From the NCBI RefSeq assembly GCF_028502605.1, contig NW_026611593.1, positions 2,838,501 through 2,902,500 on the forward strand: 64,000 nt of DNA, read 5' to 3'. Positions 12,691 through 24,621 of this stretch are shown here, piece after piece; positions within the stretch are counted from its first letter, which is position 1; every line of letters begins with the position of its first letter. A model generated the notes under the pieces. It saw only the letters and a list, made by a program, of their open reading frames with translations. It did no database searches and was not told where the DNA came from. The translations under genes were made by a program, and so were the position numbers. Source of the stretch: Trichoderma breve. Its lineage: Eukaryota > Ascomycota > Sordariomycetes > Hypocreales > Hypocreaceae.

Positions 12691-13798
12691 TCTGGCTTTG
12701 TGGCGTAATTTTTATTTAATTTCCGATTGCAATTAGAGTAGAATTCCAATCCTGTTTGTACAGCAACAGTCTACTTTGCGGGGTTGGGAGTTGATGCCAG
12801 GAGGGTATGTCAACATTATGGGGTAATGGGTTCGGTTTGCCCCGGTTATGTGGTAGAGTCGCAGCGCAAGGCTTAGAATGGAGATTGGATTGTGTTAAGC
12901 CTACCGGTTAGCGTTAGGAAGCTCCAGTTTAAAGAATTGCCGCCGTATGGGGTAACCGAGGTCATCGATTAGAATGGATGGAATGAAGAACTGTAGACGG
13001 TTTTCAGTGACCTTCTAGCGTTCCCCAAGTCCGTCCATGGATTCATTCTTTTTTTAGGGCAGTTTACAACTACCTTGGTACTATGTACGATTGAGGCCAA
13101 GTTAGTAAGTAAGCTGCATATCCGGTGCATACGACGGTACAGTCGGTATTTAGCAGATACCGACATCCATGGACATTACAGTAGTAGTTTAGTTAGCTGG
13201 TTTGCTGGTGGTGTGTGTGATTGATTCCGGGACACCCACCTAAGCACTCCGACCGTTTACAGTAACTCGCACAGCATGTTCTAGATGGAACAGGGAGCCT
13301 TTTTCAAAGCTTCCATTGATTAGTTAGTCGAGTCGCGGCTCTCCAGAAGGCCAATCCTCTTGCAAAAATTAGTCATCGGAAGTATTTTTCCTGCGTGCAC
13401 CTCGTTGAATGCGCATCTGCAAGCTTTAATTGCCCCGTACGGAGCAGTCAGTTATGCCATCGGCTCAGCCGGATCATCTCAGCGTTGTTATCGGCACTCT
13501 CAGGTGACAACGTCATCATTCTTCAAGGTCCGTTGCCCGACGCTTTCTTGGCAACCCTGTTCCTGTTTTCCTTGGGATTAAGTTGTTTTTTTTTTTTACA
13601 CCCAGTCCAAGTTCTTTAAAGAAATGGCGCCCACGTCGCCGCCCAGCCAAATGAAGGACTCTTATCGCCAGTAGTTTTCTTTTTTTATCCCTTTAGCTTT
13701 TTTACTTTCTTCATTGTTTATTTAGTTGTCTTTTTTTATAACCCTCCAATTCAACCTCCCCTGATCGCATCGTGTGTGAACAAACGCTGCTGCCCACG
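12691..13798. other. Intergenic, divergent promoter region
   Basis: About 1.1 kb between the divergent ADHFE1-like and membrane protein genes. It has pyrimidine-rich tracts and T runs near 13580-13740, just before the membrane protein start, as is common in fungal 5' leaders. No gene was recognised. Confidence 0.55.
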
Positions 13799-15121
13799 AT
13801 GCCGGGCGCAGATCAGGATCCAGCGGCCGTCCGTTCCATGTCGGAGGATTTGCCAAACAATGCCGCTGCTGCTGCAAAGGCAAAGGCCGCTGACTCTCCC
13901 GCCAACGTCAACGGCGGCATCGCCATGTCCCATCACGGCACCGCCTCGCTGCCAAACATCGTCACCTTTGCGTCCATGGACACGGCCACCCGAAGAGCAA
14001 GCCATCAGGTCAACCCGGAATCCCCTCGCACAGACGCGCCCCGGCGAAGTCTCTCGTATGCGCTGCGGCAGGAATCAGATGTTTACTACGACTCGCGGGC
14101 TGGCACGCGCAAGGAATGGAAGCGACGAGATCGGACTCTGCAGGATTACTACGGCAACAACCCTCAGTTATTACCCCAGCTGCCGTTTACCTGGCATCAC
14201 GGATGGAAGCGCTGGAGACTGTTTCTGTTCGCCATCATGGTGTTTATCGATGGCTCGGTGGTGCCGATTGTGCTGTACTATGCAATGAGATACGCAGGCC
14301 ATGTCCCGGGCTGGATCATCTTTGCCGTCATCACAACCATCTGGGGCGGGCCAACATACGTCGAATTTGGCATCAGAACTCTGCGTCTCATAAAGAAGGA
14401 GAGATTTTATCGCCCGCTAGGCACCAACAGCCGCTGGTGCTTTGACACCTTGAACTGGACGTCGGTCCTCACCATCACGGCCGTCACGGCGCTCTTCATC
14501 GTGGGCAGTGCGCCGCATGAGGTCTGGCTGAGGGTTCTTTGCATGCCGGCACCGGCCATTTTGTACAGCATCGGCGGTGTTTTGTTTCTGATTACGCTGT
14601 ACCACGCTATGGATTGGCGTGCTCCCTTCCGTCTGAGCTCTACGGGCAAAGGCGAAAAGGTATGACATCCATCTCTATACTCTATCTCCTACTTACAAGC
14701 GTCTCTTACTGACTTTTTTTTTTCCCTTCTTGCACAGGTCTTGCCTGGGGTGTATTATTTTATTGAAGATGTCGTCGCCGTCAACGCCGGCGCCGGTCGG
14801 CCATACCGAGAAGCTCTTGCTGCACGTTATACTGCTAGCCCCCGCTTCCGGCGAATGCTATTCGTCCAGTCTCTGTTCTGGTCCATCCCTGCCCTCATCT
14901 TGGCGGCCGGCCTCACCGTTGTAGCTCTCATCCACCCCATTCCCGCAACCGTCGCGTATGGCATATGCTGGGCTGTGCCATTTTTATGGTGCTTGCTCTG
15001 GTGCGGGATTACAATCAAGTGGTGCAAGCGGGACATGGTCCGGGAGAGAGAAGAGTGGGAAAGAAAAAATCCCACGGAGAAACTCGAGGCAGCAAGCAAT
15101 GAGCCTTTGGCGGGAGTATAA
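13799..15121 (+). CDS. Multispan integral membrane protein, unknown function
   Basis: Exons are 13799-14659 and 14738-15121, giving 414 residues. The reading frame extends further upstream only through a GTG, so the ATG at 13799 (MPGADQDPAAVRSM) is the start. The first 125 residues are hydrophilic and Ala/Ser-rich with basic patches. About seven hydrophobic segments follow, including LFLFAIMVFIDGSVVPIVLY, GWIIFAVITTIWGG, VLTITAVTALFIVG, ILYSIGGVLFLITLYHAMDW, and after the intron LFWSIPALILAAGLTVVALI and PFLWCLLWCGITIKWC. The tail is charged. I do not recognise a family; it has the look of conserved filamentous-fungal membrane proteins of unknown function. Confidence 0.82.
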
Positions 15122-15172
15122 TTGTTGTATCTATCAAGGTTGCTGCTACTACTCTGTTGCATCGCATACATC

Positions 15173-16109
15173 TTAACCACGACGCATATCCCTACCGCAC
15201 CTAGCCCATACATCGTTGGCGGTGATTGCTGTGCTGATAATCATGGCAACGGCAGTCACTTCAGAGTCTACTTGAACCAGCCCAACAGCAGAGGCTGGGA
15301 GAAGCAAGTCCATGGCGTCAGATATGAGCTTCAGGATCAGCGGCGAGACAGGCTCCCCGGGTTTTGTCTGTCTGTTGCTCTTTTCTACCTGATTCTCATT
15401 TGGCTTCTTTGGAGCAGATTCATCTCTATCTTGAAGTTCACTTTCCTTCTGCGCGTCTTTCTCTTTCTCGTTAGTAGACGAGGGACTGGGGGCCACTTGA
15501 TTGCCAAGAATGCGCAATAATCTAGTGGCAGAGCGGAAGAGAGAGATGCACAAGGCAACTAGCCAGAACCATTGAGCTTGGTAATTTAAGCTTGCAGTTT
15601 GCTCGGGTCCAAATATCTGCATCTGGTTTATTTCGAGCAGATCGAGCAGAGTTACCGTCTCGAGCATGCCAAAGACGCCCAAGGACGTCTTGCAGAGCAC
15701 ATCAAGCAACGCATCGAAATCCAGTATCCCAGAGGCATAAACATCCCACCCCAGCTTGAACTGGTCCAAGAACCGGAAGAAACGCAAGAGGCGTCTGGTG
15801 AGGTTGATCTTGGATCGCAACAGCAGGAATGACGCTGGGGGTGGGACGTTGATCGACGTGAGATGGAGCTGTGCGGCGACTTGAAGGGCGGGATATGTGG
15901 CGATGAGAGAAACTAGGGCCTGGACGAAGCGTAATGAGCGCTCGATGCCGGCTTGGCTGGCGTCAGCATTTGCCAGTAGATTAATTTCATCACATTACTC
16001 TATTTTTGTGCTCCAACTTCCAAGTGATTTAAGCAGATTTGGAGATGGAGGGGGAATGTAACCCACCATTGTCCGTCCCAAAGACGATGAATTGACGCAG
16101 GAGCGTCAT
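15173..16109 (-). CDS. Peroxisomal membrane protein PEX11-like (Pex11C type)
   Basis: Probable peroxisome-proliferation factor of the PEX11 family, placed in the peroxisomal membrane. Exons are 16067-16109 and 15173-15951, giving 273 residues. The start MTLLRQFIVFGTDN is joined by a 115-nt intron to AGIERSLRFVQALVSLIA. The acceptor is AAG at the intron end; a CAG five bases upstream would shift the frame, so it is not the productive site. Other family-like features: LTRRLLRFFRFLDQFKLGWD, two hydrophobic helices, an Asp/Glu/Lys-rich loop at about residues 160-205, and a terminal hydrophobic segment. The stop lies 52 bp from that of the convergent membrane protein gene. Subfamily choice is from memory. 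Confidence 0.82.
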
Positions 16110-16759
16110 TATACTGTATCAGGAAGAAATACACTGCAATTGACACAGTATAAGCACCTAGTGAGCATGCAATTGAGTTAAGATGGTGTTTGTTAAAACA
16201 TGTGAATGGGGAAGAAGATGGTGGACCCGGGCAAGTTAGGCAGTATATGTTGACAGGTGCAAGTATACGGCATGAATGGTAATGGATGTTTTAACGGCTC
16301 ACGATAAGGAGGGCTTTGGGCAATATGCAGATGAGATTGCAGCATTATTGAATGAACTAGTAGCACCTGTAATAATAGTGGTCCTTTTACGGGGCACGAT
16401 ATAAAACTCCCGTCGTGTCGTGTTGCTACTGGACTACTAAGGCTGTTAGGCAGAGATATTGTGTGAATGCTAAGACTGCTCTAGTCAACAATCAACAATG
16501 ATACTGCACAACATCGTGATACATTAGCATGTGATTCTAAGACAGAGACACAAGGAAAAATAGCTTCATCCACTAAACATGTGAAGCACATCTACCTTAT
16601 TTCAACCTACCACATCCAAAGCGAACCAGCAGCCTCTGTCCATGTCCCCACTCTACCATCCCGGAGTATAGGGTAGCACTCGGGAGGGCATATGTGACGT
16701 TTTTCTTGATTAATGGAAACGTGCAGCTCGCCGATCATCAACTCGTCACTCGTCTTGTC
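16110..16759. other. Intergenic, divergent promoter region
   Basis: Between the divergent PEX11-like and hydrolase-fold genes. No gene was recognised. The hydrolase frame is open to 16694 but only through a GTG codon. Confidence 0.55.
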
Positions 16760-18046
16760 ATGTTTTCGTCACTTCATCGCCGATGCTTCAGCGTGCTAAG
16801 ATCAACACATCCTCGTATCCGGAAGACTGTCCCCGTAACGTGCGGCTCTGGAGGTTCTGTAGATATCGAGTCTGTAAATCCACATCTAAACAAAAACCAA
16901 AATAAACCACAGCAACACAGCGCTAACGCCTGCAGCAGCTTGTACAACATTGATGAGTTTTCACCGTCCAAGTTCCTCGTTGTTCATTTGCCCCCGCTGC
17001 CTGAGAGTGCCAATGGGGTGAAGCAATTACCAGAGTTTCTGCACGACTGGCCCGTCGCCAGTATCAATTACCGATGGACGACTGAGCGCCTTAATGCCGC
17101 CAGCCAGGAGGACGAGGAGTTCCTCAACATCAACACTGCCGACTGGCCTGTGCCGATGCATGATGTGGCATTTGCCTACCAATGGATTGCAGAAGCCTTG
17201 ATGCCGCCAGACAATGGCCGAGGCAGCATCTACGTCTACGGTTCTCATCTCGGCGCCAGCCTGGCCATGTCCCTCTCCCTGACGGAATCACACCCACATA
17301 AACCGTTCTCTGTCCGTGGCGTCGCAACTTACAACGGCATCTACAATTGGACCATGTTCCTCCCAGGCCACAAGGTCCTCGGCGCAAAGTCCGTCAGAGA
17401 CGCAATGAGGGCGATGCGGCGTGCAAACGGGAATGCTCGACTCGACTCCCTGCATGGGAGACTGGTGTCCTTGTTTCAAGAGCCGGCGAATCTGTTTGAC
17501 CCCTTTGCGAGCCCGAGTCTCTTCTTTCATAACCCGGGACTGTCTATACCCGAGTCGTTTTATGCTTCTGCTGAGTTTGCAGGCGTTGTGAGTGCTATGA
17601 AGGGGGAGAAGAGCTCCCTCGGGATGGAGACGGCTGGCACGCCTCGTAGATCGTATCTTGTGTTTCCACCGCGGCAGTCGACTCTCAAGATTCCTGAGAC
17701 AATGCTCTTACATGACGCACCGTCTCAGTCACATTTACATCAACATCCACAGGAGAAAAAGACGAAGACCGAAAAATCAAGTTTAAAAATTCGCGATACA
17801 AGACACACATTCATGGCTCAGGCAGACGAAATGGCGAGTTTAATGCGGCGCAGCATCGCTCGGGTCGAGCTTAAGGAGCGGGCTAGATGGGATGAAGATG
17901 TGCAATATTTGGCTGAGGAGCCGGAGCGCAGAATTAATGTTGTGGAAGTAGGACCAGAAAGAGAAGAGCTTGGCTTGAATGATGCTGGGCAGCGGGTTGT
18001 TTCGGATTGGTTGGGGAAGTTGAATACGATACGACGATGGCTGTGA
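16760..18046 (+). CDS. Alpha/beta-hydrolase-fold protein with His in place of the nucleophile Ser
   Basis: Single-exon gene of 428 residues. The ATG at 16760 starts MFSSLHRRCFSVLR, a basic, Ser-rich leader like a mitochondrial targeting sequence. The core shows an alpha/beta-hydrolase layout: FLVVHLPPLP strand, VASINYRW, PMHDVAFAYQWIAEAL, and the strand-elbow IYVYGSHLGASLAMSLSLTE. In this fold the elbow is normally Gly-X-Ser-X-Gly; here it reads Gly-Ser-His-Leu-Gly, so the nucleophile position holds His. The C-terminal third is charged and coil-like and ends GKLNTIRRWL. It may be a non-catalytic member or use unusual chemistry. Exact product unknown. Confidence 0.78.
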   Translation: MFSSLHRRCFSVLRSTHPRIRKTVPVTCGSGGSVDIESVNPHLNKNQNKPQQHSANACSSLYNIDEFSPSKFLVVHLPPLPESANGVKQLPEFLHDWPVASINYRWTTERLNAASQEDEEFLNINTADWPVPMHDVAFAYQWIAEALMPPDNGRGSIYVYGSHLGASLAMSLSLTESHPHKPFSVRGVATYNGIYNWTMFLPGHKVLGAKSVRDAMRAMRRANGNARLDSLHGRLVSLFQEPANLFDPFASPSLFFHNPGLSIPESFYASAEFAGVVSAMKGEKSSLGMETAGTPRRSYLVFPPRQSTLKIPETMLLHDAPSQSHLHQHPQEKKTKTEKSSLKIRDTRHTFMAQADEMASLMRRSIARVELKERARWDEDVQYLAEEPERRINVVEVGPEREELGLNDAGQRVVSDWLGKLNTIRRWL

Positions 18047-18616
18047 AAATGGCTCCCTTTTGGGTTGTGTCTTGTCCGTGACGTCAGTGAATCGTGATGT
18101 GTATCTGTTGCTGTGCTGTTTTATGCTGTGCTTATGCTGTGCTCTGTCTATTACAGGTTGTAAAGCTGGGCAGTGATTTGATTTGACAAAAAGAGCTCAG
18201 ACAAGGGCTGCGTTTCATTGACGACACGATAAAATGACATCCATGACTGACACGACATGGGCTCTTAACAGCATCAGGTACACCGGGCACCGCTAATGCT
18301 GCAGCCTGTACCTTGCCTGAAATAGGCGGCAGCCGTCACCATCCCTTTGGTACTAGCCCGAGGTACGTACTGCACTAGCCACCAGTCAGCAAGCTACAGC
18401 ACCAGGTACCTACGGCACAGCACAGCACAGAGCACTTACGCTACTCCATATATCAATCAACCCACCGCTACCGCTCCGTCACTCTCCATCCGTGACGCAA
18501 TCATCCGTACCAACACCCTCGATCATCACAACAACACCGAAGCTGTCCTGCTCGACACTTTTGATTTTACAGCTACAGACGAGGCGCTGGGAAAGCTCGT
18601 CCCGGCTCGCATTTTG
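18047..18616. other. Intergenic, NPC1 promoter and 5' leader
   Basis: Holds the 3' region of the hydrolase-fold gene and the upstream region of the sterol transporter gene. The NPC1 frame is open back to 18347, but the sequence before 18617 does not look like conserved coding sequence. Confidence 0.5.
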
Positions 18617-21600
18617 ATGGCCATTCGGCCACGAGGCGCCATGCGTCTGGCGGTGCTGCAATCGGGCCTTGCCGCCTTGCTCTTCGGCTTGAGCGCCCAC
18701 GCCGAATCCTACACGCCAAAGCACGAACTGGGCCGGTGTGCCTTTCGCGGTCAGTGTGGCAAGCAGAGCCTTTTTGGCAAGGAGCTGCCGTGTGTCGACA
18801 ATGGCCTTGCGCACGATCCGGACGAGGATCTTCGAAAGGAGCTGGTTGAGCTCTGCGGCGCCGAATGGGGCGAGGGGCCGGTTTGCTGTAACATGGAGCA
18901 GGTATGTCGCGTGCCTCTTTTTGGTGGATAATTAATACTAATGGTTATCGAAAGGTCCAAGCTTTGAAAAGCGAAATGGGCACTCCAAAGACGCTCATCG
19001 GTTCTTGCCCGGCCTGCAAGACCAACTTCTTCAACCTGTTTTGCAAGTTTACCTGCTCTCCCGATCAATCGACCTTTATCAACGTTACCGACGCCGCAAA
19101 AAAGAGTGGGAAGCTGCTCGTTACTGAGCTTGACCAGCTGGTCTCTGAAGAATATGGTTCCGGACTCTATGACAGCTGCAAGGAGGTCAAGTTTGGAGGT
19201 GCAAACAGTAGGGCCATGGACTTGATTGGTGGAGGAGCCAAGAATTACCACGACATGCTCAAGTTCCTGGGAGACAAGAAGCCCTTTGTTGGTTCCCCCT
19301 TCCAGATCAACTTTCCGGAAAAGTACGACGAACCCGGCATGGAACCGAAGGAGATGAAGCCCAAGAAATGCAACGACGAGGATCCAGCTTACCGATGTGT
19401 ATGTGTCGACTGCCCCGAGGTATGCCCTACGTTGCCGGATGTCAAGGAGGCTGGATCTTGCAAAGTGGGAAAGCTGCCCTGTCTTTCTTTCGCCTCCATC
19501 TTTACGTATGGCGTCTTGCTTCTAGCTCTTTTCACAGCCGTCTTTGGTCACATCTTCTGGTTCAGATACCTCAAGCGCCGCGTTGAAAGGACTCGTCTAC
19601 TGCACGAATCCTCCCACAGCGATGATGAGGATGAGGGCGGGCCTATCCTTACTGATGCTATGCGAGATCAGCCCACGAAGCGGTATTGGCTTAATGACAA
19701 GTGCGACAAGGCATTTCGTAACTTGGGAGACACTGCCGCGCGGTTTCCTGGCCTCACCATAGGCATCAGCTTGCTCGTCGTTGGCATTCTGAGTGCTGGC
19801 TGGTTCCGGTTCGATATTGAGCAAGACCCTGCTCGTCTCTGGGTCAGCCCATCTTCGGCTGCTGCGCAAGAAAAGGAATATTTTGACTCCAACTTTGGGC
19901 CCTTTTTCCGAGCCGAAAAGATTTTCCTGGTCAACGACACTGAATCTTCTGGCCCTAGCCCCGTACTCAGCTACGAGACGTTACAGTGGTGGACAGAAGT
20001 TGAAAAGAGCGTTGAGAAACTCCAGGGTTCTACCTATGGAAGCTCACTCAGCGATGTTTGTTTCAAGCCTACTGGTGACGCTTGTGTCATTCAGTCTGTT
20101 ACGCAATATTGGTACTCAAAGGGAGGAGATATCGACCGCAACTACTGGAAGGAGGACCTGCGCAGCTGCGCAAGGTCTCCCGTAGACTGTCGACCTGCAT
20201 TTGGACAACCCATTGAACCAACCATGATCCTGGGCGGCTACGACGACGATGTCGCTGAATCTCAAGCCATGACTGTCACATGGGTCGTCAACAATGCCCC
20301 CGAGAATTCTAACACGCTGGCTCGTGCCATTGATTGGGAGAATGCACTCCGTGATCGACTTCTGCAAGCTCAAGAAGAGGCCAAGAGCCGCGGTCTTCGA
20401 TTGTCCTTTACCACGGAGATTAGTCTTGAACAGGAACTCAACAAGTCTACCAACACGGATGCCAAAATTGTCGTCATCAGCTACATTGTCATGTTCATCT
20501 ATGCCTGTCTGGCATTGGGTACGCCTCTGAAGCACCTCTTTGGAAACCCAGCACTGCTGCTTGTCGAATCAAAGGTCACCCTGGGTCTCGCCGGTATCAT
20601 CATTGTTCTCATGTCTATCTCTGCGTCCATTGGTTTCTTCTCCTGGGTTGGTTTGAAAGCTACGCTCATCATTGTCGAAGTCATTCCGTTCATCGTATTG
20701 GCTGTCGGTGTTGACAACATCTTCCTTATTGTCCACGAACTTGAAAGAGTCAATATTAATTTCCCAGACCAGATGGTCGAGGAGAGAGTGGCTCGAGCTT
20801 TGGGCCGCATGGGACCTTCCATCTTGTTTTCAGCCTTGACTGAGACGTTTGCGTTTGCTCTTGGCTCTGCTGTTGGCATGCCTGCTGTCCGAAACTTTGC
20901 CGCTTATGCTGCTGGTGCGGTTCTCATCAATGCGGTTCTTCAGATGACCATGTTTGTGTCCTTCTTGGCATTGAACCAAATGCGAGTTGAAGATCATCGT
21001 TGCGAATTCTGGCCGTGGTGGCAGATTAAGAAGGCTAGAATCACTCTTAATGGCAGCAATGGCTATCCGCCAGCAACTGGAAGAGTGGCTGATGCCGACG
21101 AGGAAAGCTATTTGCAAATATTCATCAGAAACACTTATGCACCCACCCTCTTGCGAAGGCAGACCAAGGTCGCTGTCGTGGCCATCTTCCTCGGTCTTTT
21201 GTCAGCTGCTATCGCCTTGCTACCAGGCATCCAGCTTGGACTGGATCAGCGTGTTGCCATTCCAGATGGCTCCTACTTGATCCCCTACTTCAACGACCTC
21301 TACGACTACCTGGAGACTGGCCCGCCAGTTTACTTTGTTACCCGCGGGGTTGATGCGTCTCAGCGCCCACAACAGCAGGCAATCTGCTCAAGGTTCACCA
21401 CCTGCGAGCCATTCTCCCTCACAAACACTTTGGAACTTGAGAGGCAACGATCTGACATTTCATACATCATGTCTCCAACGGCAAGCTGGGTCGATGATTT
21501 CTTCCTCTGGCTGAATCCCATCTACGAGCAGTGCTGCATTGAACGTGGCTCAACCTGCTTTGCAGACCGCCAACCTGCATGGAACACCTCTCTTTACGGC

Positions 21601-22512
21601 ATGCCCGAGAATGACGAGTTTATTCATTATCTCAAAAAGTTCCTTGCAGCAAAGACTGATGACGTTTGCCCACTGGGTGGCCAAGCCTCCTACGGAGATG
21701 CAGTGGTTCTAGACGAGGAATCTGCGCACGTCAAGGCCACTCATTTCAGAACCGCGCATACACGCCTTCGCAGCCAGGAAGACTTTATCAAAGCCTACTC
21801 TTCCGCACGGCGCATCGCCTCTGACATCACGAAGGCTACTGGAGCGGATGTTTTCCCTTACAGCGTTTTCTACATCTTTTTCGACCAATATCTTAGCATC
21901 ATCCAGCTGACCGCCGGTCTTTTGGGTGCTGCTGTCGGTGCCATTTTTGTCATTGCGTCGTTCCTCTTAGGCTCTGTTCTCACATCCGCCATTGTGACGT
22001 TGACGGTTATAATGAGTGTCGTTGACATTATGGGTGCAATGGTGCTGTTTAACGTCTCCTTGAACGCTGTTTCTCTCGTGAATCTCATTATTTGCGTCGG
22101 CATCTCGGTTGAGTTCTGTGCACACATTGCCCGAGCCTTCATGTTCCCCTCGCGAACCGTCATGGAGAACAGCTTCAATGTGAATGGACGAGATGCTCGT
22201 GCTTGGACAGCGCTGGTCAACGTTGGCGGATCGGTGTTTTCTGGAATTACTGTTACGAAGCTGTTGGGCGTCAGCGTTCTTGCGTTTACGCGATCCAAGA
22301 TTTTCGAAATCTACTACTTCCGAGTGTGGCTGGCCCTGGTCGTCTTTGCTGCCCTTCACGCACTGGTGTTTTTGCCGGTCGCGCTGAGTCTTGGTGGAGG
22401 TGAAGGCTATGTCGATCCTGAGAGCGAGGGCACGGCCGCTCAAGATTTGACTGATAGACGATGGCGAGCGATTACTATTCACGATAATAGCGACTCTGAA
22501 GATGATTACTAG
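18617..22512 (+). CDS. NPC1-type intracellular sterol transporter (Ncr1 homologue)
   Basis: Vacuolar/lysosomal sterol transporter of the Niemann-Pick C1/Patched family. Exons are 18617-18901 and 18955-22512, giving 1280 residues (yeast Ncr1 about 1170). A signal peptide (about residues 1-29, LAALLFGLSAHA) precedes the Cys-rich N-terminal sterol-binding domain (residues about 30-255: CAFRGQCG, CCNMEQVQAL, CPACKTNFFNLFCKFTCSPDQ). A first membrane helix lies near residue 270. The sterol-sensing domain spans about 600-760 and contains VVISYIVMFIYACLALG and LAVGVDNIFLIVHELER. Middle and C-terminal luminal domains follow, with a last helix group at about 1030-1230 and an acidic C-terminal tail. Either ATG 18617 or 18641 could start; both keep the signal peptide. 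Confidence 0.95.
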
Positions 22513-23073
22513 TTGAGGTCTTTGGAGACAAAAGACCTGGCAGATAATATTGGCTGTTTGCCTGGCTGCTGTAAGAAAGACTTGCTGAGGATTTGTTTTA
22601 CCCAGATTGTCCTCGAGAAATTGGAAGAAATTGTGCTTGCACCATATTTGGGTTGAAAGAGGCGGGTTTCTTTTGTGTCAAATGGAGTAAATGGTGTCCG
22701 GTGCACGCATTTGTGTCAGGAAATTGCTTGGATGTAATAATAGGGAGCATACACGGGTAATAATAGCACAGTGAATTGGATATTGTATTCGAGTCTTTTA
22801 TATGCTAAGATTGGAATGACTGTCCTAGAGTTTTCATTTTCGCTTTATTTTCTATCTTGTTGGTTTTTTAATAGGTGGTGCTGTTTAGGTAATATGGTTC
22901 TCGTATGTCCCATGTTTGGTAGAGTCGCTGTTGGTATAAGCTTAAGATGGCCTCCTGACGGGTCTAATGAGCCGGCTTTCTAAATAGAACTCGATAGAGA
23001 ACAGACAACCCACTCTACCACAAGACAAGTCCCCCGTGAGTCCATCCGAGATTCTCATCAATGCGAGTGTCAG
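22513..23073. other. Intergenic, convergent 3' regions
   Basis: Between the 3' ends of the NPC1-type and YTH genes. T-rich stretch around 22790-22900. No gene was recognised. Confidence 0.55.
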
Positions 23074-24621
23074 TCAATATTTGATCAGTGGCATGTCATC
23101 TGTTGTCTCGGATTCCTCGCTGGCAGGGATGTCCTCCTCCGTCTCTGACCATTCACAATGATGCTGCCAAGTTGTTGTCTCGTCCTTGTGAGCTTCATGA
23201 TGATGCCAAGTTTCGACCTTGTCAGTTTCATCGCAATCCTTCCGCGCTCTCCATGAATCAGCACCGCTCCGTCCCCTCTCTCTTACCCCTCCCCGGTCCA
23301 AGACGTAAACCATCTCACGGCCGCACGTCTCGGGGAACTCCTGGCCGTCTCTGCCGACAAAGATGGGTTTCCAGTCGTTGAGCGGGTTCCTCAGCTTGCC
23401 GAACTTCCAGAACTCGGTGCGGTGGGTGCTGAGCCATTGGACGCGGAAAGGGAGGCTGGCTTCCCAGGAGATGTTGTTCATCCATTCTGGAGGGGGGATG
23501 GTGGTTGTTGGGGGGGAGGTCATGCGAGCCTGTAGGGGGGAAGTGGTAAGTTGGGAGACTTGAGGAGTGATGATTTGTGAGATTGATGGACTTACGTAGC
23601 CTTGGAAGGCTTTGGACTTGTTGACGGAAAAGATGAGAAAGACGTTTTTGTGGTGCTTGAAGGCATTGGCGAAGATGGCGCCGTTGCGGGCACTTGTGAT
23701 CCATAATCCCTGTTTTTGTTTGTTAGTATGAGGGATTGGCTGGTGATGTTGAGGTTGTGTGTACTTACGTCTCGCTGGGACATGTCAACGTTTTTAAAGT
23801 TGAAGGACTTGATTAGAAAGTAGCGCGATTCTGCTACTGCTGTTGAACGCCGTTAGAATTAAAGGATTAGGAAAGATGGATTATGTTGAATAGGGGTTCG
23901 GATGTATATGGATACCTTGCTTGGGAGCTAGCGACAAGAGTTGGGTTGGAGTGTAGGTATTCATGCTCCGACTTTTGCTGAAATGACGTGCTCCAGTTTG
24001 AAATGGTCCATCCGACGAGGACAGAAATTGTGCTCCCTGAATCTCGGAGTCGGGACTACCAGGGGATGCAGTAGCTTTCATGAAAGATTTAGTATTTCGG
24101 GCACTACTTTGACGGGACGGCAGCCCATTTCTAAACGTCGTGGACCAGGTATCTGAATCAACTCCTTTATTGACTGAAGAAATCTCGGAGCCACAGTTTC
24201 CATTTGAGCTAGCAAAAGCCGTTGACTGGGAGCCCGACAGGACGTTATCGTCGCTAAATCTAGCCATAGCCATCGAGAATGTTGGCGACGGGTCTTTGAA
24301 AGCAGAAAACATCTGCGGAATCGTAGCAATATTGAAAGAACCGCAGTGCGCTGTAGACGTGCGAATCTCCTCGAGAAGCTTGAAGCGCTGCTCATCGAGG
24401 TGTTTGAGTCTGCGGAATCCGTCGAGGACTTTGAGGCGCTGTTCGGTGTCAAAGAAGCCGGTGTATTGGAGCCAGAGCTTGACGTCGTTGTTGGCATCCA
24501 GGGAGTTGATACCGTCAGAGGGGTGTTGATGTTGGTGCTGATGCTGGCTCTGGTTCTCTTGGGAGACGCTTGGGGTGGTTTCTTTGGACAAAGCCTCGCC
24601 GTCGGTGTCTGGGGTTTGCAT
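23074..24621 (-). CDS. YTH-domain RNA-binding protein (YTHDC1-like m6A reader)
   Basis: Predicted reader of N6-methyladenosine in RNA. Exons are 23916-24621, 23769-23839, 23596-23709 and 23074-23529, giving 448 residues. The first 235 residues are Ser/Gln/His-rich and disordered-looking. The YTH domain starts at SRYFLIKSFNFKNVDMSQRD and continues GLWITS (first cage Trp), AFKHHKNVFLIFSVNKSKAFQGYARM, ISWEASLPFRVQWLS (second Trp), and RNPLNDWKPIFVGRDGQEF, a C-terminal motif more like YTHDC1/Mmi1-type domains than YTHDF. Three introns fall inside the domain. A His/Glu-rich acidic tail follows. Whether this fungus makes m6A is not shown here. Confidence 0.88.

Noticed and set aside
13772..13798. 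Upstream GTG start for the multispan membrane protein
   Set aside because: Nuclear genes of filamentous fungi start with ATG; the first in-frame ATG is at 13799. The same reasoning removed GTG/TTG starts at 16694, 27478 and 49678.
15952..15956. Upstream CAG acceptor in the PEX11-like gene
   Set aside because: It is five bases from the AAG acceptor and would shift the frame away from the conserved AGIERSLRF segment.
18347..18616. Possible 90-residue N-terminal extension of the NPC1-type protein
   Set aside because: The extension is unlike any NPC1 leader and would bury the signal peptide that starts near residue 1 of the chosen model.
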